From the NCBI GenBank assembly GCA_045532035.1, contig JAZSFD010000112.1, positions 1 through 28,520 on the forward strand: a stretch of 28,520 nucleotides of DNA. Direction: 5' to 3'. A model generated the notes under the pieces. The model was not told the origin of the DNA. It ran no database searches and saw nothing but the letters and a program-made list of their open reading frames with translations. Both the position numbers and the translations under genes were made by a program. Source of the stretch: UMGS1052 sp045532035. Its GTDB lineage: Bacteria > Bacillota > Clostridia > Oscillospirales > CAG-382. This document shows positions 22,591 to 28,520 of the stretch, piece after piece (within the stretch, counting starts at the first letter, position 1; each line of letters begins with the position of its first letter).

Positions 22591-23216
22591 TTTTTTATCT
22601 GCTTACGGTGCTTTGTGCAATATTCGGATATCTTTTTGGAGGCATCAACGGGGCAATTATTCTTTCAAAGACCGTTTACAAAAAGGATATTCGAAAATAC
22701 GGAAGCAAAAACCCGGGGTTTACGAATTTCAAAAGAGTTTTTGGCAACGGTATCGCCACATGGGGCGTTATGCTTATTGATATTTCCAAAACTCTCATTC
22801 CTGTTCTTGTTTTCAGTATTCTTTTTGAAAACCTTTGCGGAATGCGTCAATTCGGCGCGTCAATAACCGGTCTTTTCTGCATGATAGGTCACGCCTACCC
22901 CATCTGGTACCGATTCAAAGGCGGAAAAACCTTTATGTCTTTTGCCACAACAGTTTGGTTTGTGGATTTGTATATGTCGTTAATTTTTCTGTGTATCTTT
23001 TTATTAATACTGTTTACAATTAAGTATATGTCCCTTTCTTCTATGACAGCGGCGGCAAGCTGTCCGGTGTCACTGTTTCTTCTGGGATACGATCATGTTT
23101 CAATACCGCTTATAATGTTGGTGGGAGCACTGCTTCTTATATGGCGTCACAAGGCAAACATTTCACGTCTTATAAAAGGCGAGGAATCCAAGTTTTCTTT
23201 AATTAAACATAATTAA
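22587..23216 (+). CDS. plsY: PlsY-like glycerol-3-phosphate acyltransferase
   Basis: PlsY is a membrane enzyme that transfers the acyl group of acyl-phosphate to glycerol 3-phosphate, the first step of phospholipid synthesis. This 209-residue protein has about five to six membrane helices, the usual size, and the family's motif order: DIRKYGSKNPGFTNFKRVFG (consensus GSGNPGATN), GHAYPIWYRFKGGKTFMS (consensus GH.FPVF..FKGGKGVAT) and RHKANISRLIKGEE near the C-terminus. Two motifs deviate from consensus (K and F in the first; TFMS for GVAT in the second), so it may be a divergent paralogue with altered acceptor or activity. The ATG overlaps the activase stop as ATGA, showing tight coupling. It follows the FakB-FakA pair, which would supply its acyl-phosphate donor. 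Confidence 0.85.
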   Translation: MIFYLLTVLCAIFGYLFGGINGAIILSKTVYKKDIRKYGSKNPGFTNFKRVFGNGIATWGVMLIDISKTLIPVLVFSILFENLCGMRQFGASITGLFCMIGHAYPIWYRFKGGKTFMSFATTVWFVDLYMSLIFLCIFLLILFTIKYMSLSSMTAAASCPVSLFLLGYDHVSIPLIMLVGALLLIWRHKANISRLIKGEESKFSLIKHN

Positions 23217-23241
23217 CTCAACCAAACAATCAGGAGGAAAA

Positions 23242-25929
23242 ATGAAACATTATCTTGATAGCGCTGAGAACGTCATCAAATCTTTAGGCAGCAGCATCAC
23301 AGGTCTGAAGGATTCTGAGGCAGAAAAAAGGCTTGCCGAAAACGGAAAAAACAAGCTTATTGAAGCCAAGAAAGAATCAATACTGCATCGTTTCCTGAAG
23401 CAGCTTTGCGAACCTATGACAATTATTCTGTTGGTAGCAGCAGCAATTTCGGCAGGTGTGGAAATATACGAAGGAATCCATTCGGGGCACATGGGCTTTC
23501 CGTCGGATGTAGTTATTATACTTGCTGTTGTCATTATCAACGCCGTATTGGGTGTTTTGCAGGAAAGCAAAGCGGAAAAAGCAATCGAAGCCCTGCAGGA
23601 AATGTCAAAAGCCCAAAGCAAGGTTATTCGCGACGGCAAGCAATTGTTTGTACCGAGCGAAGATCTGGTTGTGGGTGACATAATCATTCTTGAGGCAGGA
23701 GATGCAGTCCCCGCTGATGCACGCATTCTCGAATGTGCATCAATGAAAATCGAGGAAGCGGCTCTTACGGGCGAATCTGTGCCGGTAGACAAAAAGGTCG
23801 AGACTCTTACCACATCCACAGGAGACGACGTTGCACTCGGCGACAGAAAAAACATGGTTTTTATGGGCTCGACTGTGGTGTACGGCCGAGGAAAGGCTGT
23901 TGTTACAGCCACAGGCATGGAAACCGAAATGGGCAAAATTGCCGATGCGCTTGCACAGGCTGATGAAGGCAAAACTCCCCTGCAGATAAAGCTGGCAGGT
24001 CTTTCAAAAATACTCACATACCTTGTTATCGGTATCTGTGTTGTGATTTTTGGCGTTCAGCTGATTCGTGACGGCGTTGGTTTTGAACCGATACTGAATT
24101 CCTTTATGATTGCAATTTCTCTTGCGGTTGCGGCGATACCCGAAGGTCTTGCCACAGTTGTGACAATTGTCTTGTCAATCGGTGTCACAAATATGTCTAA
24201 ACGCAATTCCATCATCCGAAAGCTCACCGCTGTCGAAACGCTGGGATGCACACAGATCATCTGCTCGGACAAAACCGGTACTCTTACACAAAACAAAATG
24301 ACAGTTGTCGATCACTTCGGTGATGACGAAGGGCTTCTTGCAAATGCCATGTCTTTGTGCTCGGATGCAGAGTTCGACACTGAGGCCAATACAGCGGTCG
24401 GTGAACCGACCGAATGTGCTCTCGTCAACTACGCAGAAAAGCTCGGACTTTCAAAAAACACACAAAAGAATGTTTTTGTCAGAATCGGAGAAGTTCCTTT
24501 TGATTCCGGCAGAAAGATGATGTCAACTGTTCATAAAACCGCTGACGGTGCATTGATACAGTTTACCAAAGGCGCACCCGATGAGCTTCTAAAAAAATGC
24601 ACAAAAGCGCTTCTTGGCGGTGCTGTTGTTGAGATGACAGATGATGTGCGCGCAAAAATTCTCGCCGCAAACAAAGATATGGCAGACCGTGCACTGAGAG
24701 TTCTGGCAGCCGCAAAAAAGGATCTTTCAAGCGAACCTTCGGTATATGACTCGGAAACTGTAGAATCGGATTTGTGCTTTGTAGGCCTTGTCGGTATGAT
24801 CGACCCTGTCCGTCCCGAGGTAAAACCCGCAATCGACAGCTGTAGTGATGCCGGTATCAGACCTATTATGATTACAGGAGACCACAAAGATACCGCTGTT
24901 GCAATCGCAATGCAGCTTGGCATTATCAGTGATGCGTCTCAGGCAATTACAGGCGCTGAGCTTGATAGCATTCCTGATGATGAGTTTGGTATTGCCGTTG
25001 AAAAGTATTCTGTTTATGCGCGTGTTCAGCCCGAACACAAAACAAGAATCGTAAACGCCTGGAGAAAGAAAGGAAAAGTCACCGCGATGACAGGCGACGG
25101 CGTAAACGACGCACCCTCTATCAAAAATGCCGATATCGGTGTCGGTATGGGCATCACAGGAACAGATGTAACAAAAAATGTAGCTGATATGATTCTTGCT
25201 GACGATAACTTTGCTACCATAGTATCGGCAGTCGGAGAAGGCAGAAGAATTTATGATAACATCAGGAAAGCTATTCAATTCCTTCTTGCATCAAATCTTT
25301 CCGAGGTTTTGACAATATTCTTTGCCACCCTTTGCGGATTTACAATCTTTGCTCCCGTTCACCTGCTCTGGATTAATCTTATCACAGACTGTTTCCCTGC
25401 ACTCGCGCTTGGCATGGAAAAGCCTGAAACAAACATCATGAATCGCAGACCTCGTGACAGCAAGGAAGGAATCTTTGCCGGCGGTCTTGGCTTTGCGGTT
25501 GCATACCAGGGCGCGCTTGTAACCCTCATTACCCTTGCTTCCTATCTTATTGGCAGATTCTGGCTTGCAAATCTTCATCACGCAGAAGCTATTGCCGCAG
25601 GAACTTATTCTGCAGAAATGCTTGGAACATCCATGGCATTCCTTACTCTTTCGCTTTGCGAAATATGCCATGCCTTCAACATGAGATCTCTCCACGGCTC
25701 TATTTTCAAAATGAAAGGTCAGAATTTGTGGCTGTGGGGTGCAGGTGTGCTTTCGCTCTTACTCACAACTCTCGTTATTGAAGTAGATTTTCTTGCCAAA
25801 GCCTTCGAGCTTGCGCATCTTGATCTTATGGAATACGGCATCGCATTCGGACTTGCAATTCTGATCATTCCTATTGTTGAATTAATAAAGATAGTACACA
25901 GAGCTTTTGATAAAAGAAAATCCAAATAA
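23242..25929 (+). CDS. Ca2+-transporting P-type ATPase (P2 family)
   Basis: This 895-residue ion pump has TGES (176-179, actuator domain), the phosphorylated D343 in CSDKTGTLT, KGAPDELL in the nucleotide domain and TGDGVNDAP in the hinge. Membrane residues matching the calcium ligands of SERCA are all present: E301 in AAIPEGL (M4), N685 and E688 in ASNLSEV (M5), N712, T715 and D716 in INLITD (M6) and E807 in LCEICHAFN (M8). It should therefore export Ca2+, not Na+ or H+. AGGAGG lies 5-10 nt before the ATG. It is last in the operon, 25 nt after plsY, and ends in a strong terminator. Its link to the lipid genes is unexplained. Confidence 0.93.
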   Translation: MKHYLDSAENVIKSLGSSITGLKDSEAEKRLAENGKNKLIEAKKESILHRFLKQLCEPMTIILLVAAAISAGVEIYEGIHSGHMGFPSDVVIILAVVIINAVLGVLQESKAEKAIEALQEMSKAQSKVIRDGKQLFVPSEDLVVGDIIILEAGDAVPADARILECASMKIEEAALTGESVPVDKKVETLTTSTGDDVALGDRKNMVFMGSTVVYGRGKAVVTATGMETEMGKIADALAQADEGKTPLQIKLAGLSKILTYLVIGICVVIFGVQLIRDGVGFEPILNSFMIAISLAVAAIPEGLATVVTIVLSIGVTNMSKRNSIIRKLTAVETLGCTQIICSDKTGTLTQNKMTVVDHFGDDEGLLANAMSLCSDAEFDTEANTAVGEPTECALVNYAEKLGLSKNTQKNVFVRIGEVPFDSGRKMMSTVHKTADGALIQFTKGAPDELLKKCTKALLGGAVVEMTDDVRAKILAANKDMADRALRVLAAAKKDLSSEPSVYDSETVESDLCFVGLVGMIDPVRPEVKPAIDSCSDAGIRPIMITGDHKDTAVAIAMQLGIISDASQAITGAELDSIPDDEFGIAVEKYSVYARVQPEHKTRIVNAWRKKGKVTAMTGDGVNDAPSIKNADIGVGMGITGTDVTKNVADMILADDNFATIVSAVGEGRRIYDNIRKAIQFLLASNLSEVLTIFFATLCGFTIFAPVHLLWINLITDCFPALALGMEKPETNIMNRRPRDSKEGIFAGGLGFAVAYQGALVTLITLASYLIGRFWLANLHHAEAIAAGTYSAEMLGTSMAFLTLSLCEICHAFNMRSLHGSIFKMKGQNLWLWGAGVLSLLLTTLVIEVDFLAKAFELAHLDLMEYGIAFGLAILIIPIVELIKIVHRAFDKRKSK

Positions 25930-25960
25930 TTCTTTTAAGCCTTTATAATCAAAGAATTCA

Positions 25961-25999
25961 AAAAAACGGTAGATAGTTTACAACTATCTACCGTTTTTT
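25961..25999. terminator. Bidirectional terminator between the ATPase and alpha-galactosidase genes
   Basis: An 18-bp perfect inverted repeat (25961-25978 with 25982-25999) with a 3-nt loop has six A residues on the left and six T residues on the right. It serves both converging transcription units. Confidence 0.95.
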
Positions 26000-26002
26000 G
26001 TA

Positions 26003-28195
26003 TCATATTTTATCAAAAATCAGAATATCCGAATCACCGTCGTGAAGATCGTTTCCGAGGTTGATTCCCGCATTCATAAGCGTGTTGCCGTGATAGCACC
26101 TGCCGCTGCTCTTTTCTTTATACACTGCATCAGGGCCAAGTCCCTTAAGCTTTATGTGATAGCGACCCTTTATCTTATATTTTGTTACAACATAGGTCAG
26201 CACAGCTCTTGATTTGTCCTCAGACACATATTCCCAGGCGCACCAACGGCTGTTTGTAAACGGGTCAATGAGCCTGTAATTGTCGCCGTTCACAATGGTA
26301 TCGTAAAGCTCCTTGTAACGCTCAACCTGTTCCTTTACCATTTCTTTTTCTTCGTTCGAAATGATGCTGAGATCAAGCTCATAGCCAAAAGAACCGGAGG
26401 TGGCGACATCACCTCTTGTTTTGAAAGGCATCGATCTTGCTGTCTGATGGTTGGGAGATGCTGAAACATGAGCAGACATTACACTTGCGGGATATGCAAT
26501 AGAACTGCCGTACTGGATCTTGCAACGCTCAAACGCATCGGTGTCATCACTCGTCCAGATCTGCGGGAAGTAATAGAACATTCCGCAGTCAAAACGGCCT
26601 CCACCACCCGAGCAGCCTTCAAAAAGAATATCGGGGAAAGTGCTTGTCAGGCGTTCTGCAAGGTCATATACGCCGAGAACATATCTGTGGAAGACTTCTT
26701 TCTGCTGATCTGCGGGAAGCGCGGCAGAGCCGACCTCGGTCAGATTTCTGTTGAAATCCCATTTTACATAAGATATATCTGCAGATCTTAAAACAGCGGA
26801 AACAGCATTGAATACATGATCGACCACTTCTTTTCGCGAAAAATCAAGAACCGCAGTCTCTCTGCCCACCGAACGATCACGGCCGGGAACATGAATGCAC
26901 CAATCGGGATGCGCTCTGTAAAGCTCACTGTCAAATGAAACGATTTCGGGTTCAAACCAAAGACCAAATTTCATGCCAAGCTCCGAAAGTCTGCTTGTAA
27001 GCTTTGAAAGACCTCCGGTAAGCTTGTTCTCGTTGACTACCCAATCTCCGATGGAGGTGGTCTCATCGTTTCTGCATCCGAACCAGCCGTCATCCATAAC
27101 AAGCATTTCAATTCCAAGGGGCGCTGCAGCCTCTGCAATCCTGATAAGCTTTTCTGTATTAAACTCAAAATATGTAGCTTCCCAGTTATTGATAAGGATG
27201 GGTCGTCTTATATCCTTATATTTTCCGCGACAGATATTTTTGCGGATAAGCTTGTGGAATTGACGCGACATTCCACCAACACCGTCGGCAGAATAGACCA
27301 TTATTGCCTCAGGTGAAGTAAACTCTTCTCCCGGCAAAAGCTTCCACTTGAAATCCTCGGGGTTGATGCCCATAATAAGTCTTGTCTGATTGATGGTATC
27401 GACCTCGACCTTAGCAGAGAAGTTTCCACTGTAGCAAAGTGCGAAGCCGTAAGCGCTGCCATGGTCCTCTGTTGTATCGTGTGCCACAAGAGCCACAAAG
27501 GGATTGTGATTGTGGCTGGAGGAGCCTCGCTTGCTTGCGATCTCCTGGATACCCTGAATAATGGGTTTTCTTTCAATTGTGCGCTCTGCCGCCCAGGTGC
27601 CGTACAGATGAATAAGGTCGTAATCCTTATCGTCAAAGTCAACACAGGTGCTGTAGACCTTTTCGATAAAGAAAGGCTTGTCCGAGGTGTTCTTTACTCG
27701 GGTATATCTCATAACCGCATCATATCCGTCAACGATACAATAAGAAAGTATAACTTCTGCGCCGGACAGTTCATCGATCATTGTTATTTCAAGAGTTTTT
27801 GCCTGAGAATCGTTTTCTGTGTAAACCGCAGGAAGTCCCAAAAGCTTCTTTTTGCCATCAAAGATCTTATGAGAAGCATATTTAAGAGCAGATGCGGAGT
27901 TTCCGCATTCCATTTCGACAGAAAAAGCGGATACACGGTAGTCGCCCGTTCCGTTGCAGGAATATTCCTGGGGCTGTGTATCAAGGGCAAAAAATTTCAC
28001 TCCTGCCGACGGAGCCCAGGGAGAAAAGGACTCATTGATGACATCCGAGAAAAGATATTCAAGGTCGTCGTCACCGATATAAGCACCGTAATAAAGATGC
28101 TGAAGATATCCGTTGCGGCGAACGATCATGACATATGATGTGTTTTCAGTATCGATCTTGAAGATCTGTCTTTCAGCGTTATAATTTATTTTCAT
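26003..28195 (-). CDS. GH36 alpha-galactosidase
   Basis: This enzyme hydrolyses terminal alpha-1,6-galactose from raffinose-family oligosaccharides, melibiose and similar substrates. At 730 residues it has the length of bacterial intracellular GH36 enzymes. The order is an N-terminal beta-sandwich (to about 325), a TIM barrel and a C-terminal beta domain. Catalytic residues are visible: nucleophile D480 in YVKWDFNR and acid/base D550 in WTSDDTD, with the family's 70-residue spacing. Substrate-pocket motifs NNWEATYF, VMDDGWFG, FEPEIVS and EGCSGGGGRFD are also present. There is no signal peptide, so it acts on imported sugars. The ribosome binding site is weak (AAAGAG). It is 17 nt after a YwlG/DUF436 gene. 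No transporter lies in the window. Confidence 0.96.
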   Translation of the reverse strand: MKINYNAERQIFKIDTENTSYVMIVRRNGYLQHLYYGAYIGDDDLEYLFSDVINESFSPWAPSAGVKFFALDTQPQEYSCNGTGDYRVSAFSVEMECGNSASALKYASHKIFDGKKKLLGLPAVYTENDSQAKTLEITMIDELSGAEVILSYCIVDGYDAVMRYTRVKNTSDKPFFIEKVYSTCVDFDDKDYDLIHLYGTWAAERTIERKPIIQGIQEIASKRGSSSHNHNPFVALVAHDTTEDHGSAYGFALCYSGNFSAKVEVDTINQTRLIMGINPEDFKWKLLPGEEFTSPEAIMVYSADGVGGMSRQFHKLIRKNICRGKYKDIRRPILINNWEATYFEFNTEKLIRIAEAAAPLGIEMLVMDDGWFGCRNDETTSIGDWVVNENKLTGGLSKLTSRLSELGMKFGLWFEPEIVSFDSELYRAHPDWCIHVPGRDRSVGRETAVLDFSRKEVVDHVFNAVSAVLRSADISYVKWDFNRNLTEVGSAALPADQQKEVFHRYVLGVYDLAERLTSTFPDILFEGCSGGGGRFDCGMFYYFPQIWTSDDTDAFERCKIQYGSSIAYPASVMSAHVSASPNHQTARSMPFKTRGDVATSGSFGYELDLSIISNEEKEMVKEQVERYKELYDTIVNGDNYRLIDPFTNSRWCAWEYVSEDKSRAVLTYVVTKYKIKGRYHIKLKGLGPDAVYKEKSSGRCYHGNTLMNAGINLGNDLHDGDSDILIFDKI

Positions 28196-28212
28196 TCGAT
28201 ATAACTCTTTTA

Positions 28213-28520
28213 TCAGTTAAGTTCGGGATCGTAAACGGCGCGTTCTCCGCCAATATATTTACTGCGCGTTCTGGCAAGAGTGAGATGTGCACATCCAATC
28301 TCGGTAACACTTGTCCTTACCGGCACTGCCACAGGACGAAGATGCATTCCGATGAAGGTGTCACCGATATCGATTCCGGCGTGTGCTCTGATCGTTTCGA
28401 CTACAACAGGCTCATCAAAGCCCTTGTATGTCGTTGTTGCAAAAGAACCTCCTGCATGTATCTGCGGAACTGCATTCACACGGTTTTCGAGTCTGGGATA
28501 TATGTATGCCTCTTTTTCGA
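28213..28520 (-). CDS. YwlG/DUF436 (TIGR01440) family protein, 5' end outside the window
   Basis: The frame is open to the window edge and ends in TGA at 28213-28215. The visible C-terminal 101 residues read through an internal GTG, so this is not a short gene starting at 28479. Recognised blocks are NAVPQIHAGGSFATTTYKGF, VETIRAHAGIDIGDTFIGMHLRPVAVPVR and RTRSKYIGGERAVYDPE, characteristic of the YwlG/DUF436 family. The function of this family is not established. It precedes the alpha-galactosidase gene by 17 nt, so the two are probably co-transcribed, which gives no clear functional clue. Confidence 0.9.
   Translation of the reverse strand, partial: EKEAYIYPRLENRVNAVPQIHAGGSFATTTYKGFDEPVVVETIRAHAGIDIGDTFIGMHLRPVAVPVRTSVTEIGCAHLTLARTRSKYIGGERAVYDPELN

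Noticed and set aside
28213..28479. A complete 88-residue gene starting at GTG 28479
   Set aside because: The frame stays open to the window edge and the residues upstream of the GTG continue the YwlG/DUF436 family pattern, so this is the C-terminal part of a longer gene.
1..28520. CRISPR array, insertion sequence, tRNA, rRNA or prophage genes
   Set aside because: I saw no spaced direct repeats, transposase or integrase motifs, cloverleaf sequences or phage proteins on either strand.

Overview
The window reads as chromosomal DNA of an anaerobic, probably spore-forming member of the Clostridia (Bacillota), most like an uncultured gut Oscillospirales-type bacterium. This is inferred from moderate GC, strong AGGAGG-type ribosome binding sites, several TTG start codons, a YunB sporulation protein, a SigH-like sigma factor, oxygen-sensitive 2-hydroxyacyl-CoA dehydratase/activase-type proteins and a GH36 alpha-galactosidase. 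I see no insertion sequence, prophage, CRISPR array, rRNA or tRNA.

Region 1 (1-3627): the tail of an upstream gene and its terminator, then a transsulfuration PLP enzyme with diaminopimelate epimerase (dapF). A convergent pair follows on the minus strand: a class V aminotransferase of the cysteine desulfurase type and a small DUF3343 putative Se/S-carrier protein. Region 2 (3755-9387): an excellent promoter drives a GNAT acetyltransferase, glutamyl-tRNA synthetase, a GH110-like beta-helix protein without a signal peptide, and glutaminyl-tRNA synthetase. Region 3 (9384-11734, minus strand): yunB and the magnesium channel gene mgtE, the latter behind a leader of about 173 nt with a possible pseudoknot. 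Region 4 (11869-14367): a SigH-like sigma factor, a small double zinc-ribbon protein, a LOG-family phosphoribohydrolase behind a hairpin-rich, terminator-ended leader, and a convergent cytidylate-kinase-like gene.

Region 5 (14413-25999) is the most interesting part. A TetR regulator precedes a tightly packed seven-gene series: a DUF308 membrane protein, a DegV/FakB fatty-acid-binding protein, a FakA-like DAK2 kinase, a 2-hydroxyacyl-CoA dehydratase D-component-like protein, a large double-activase/DUF2229 iron-sulfur protein, a PlsY-like acyltransferase and a Ca2+ P-type ATPase. FakB and FakA make acyl-phosphate from free fatty acids and PlsY consumes acyl-phosphate. The two Fe-S proteins lie between these steps, so a role in acyl-chain or membrane-lipid chemistry is a reasonable but untested inference. 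Region 6 (26003-28520, minus strand): a complete GH36 alpha-galactosidase and the 3' part of a YwlG/DUF436 gene that runs off the window.

Start codons were re-chosen from Shine-Dalgarno evidence. Four genes (GNAT, yunB, mgtE, activase) most likely start at TTG. All functional calls come from reading motifs in the translations; no database search was run.
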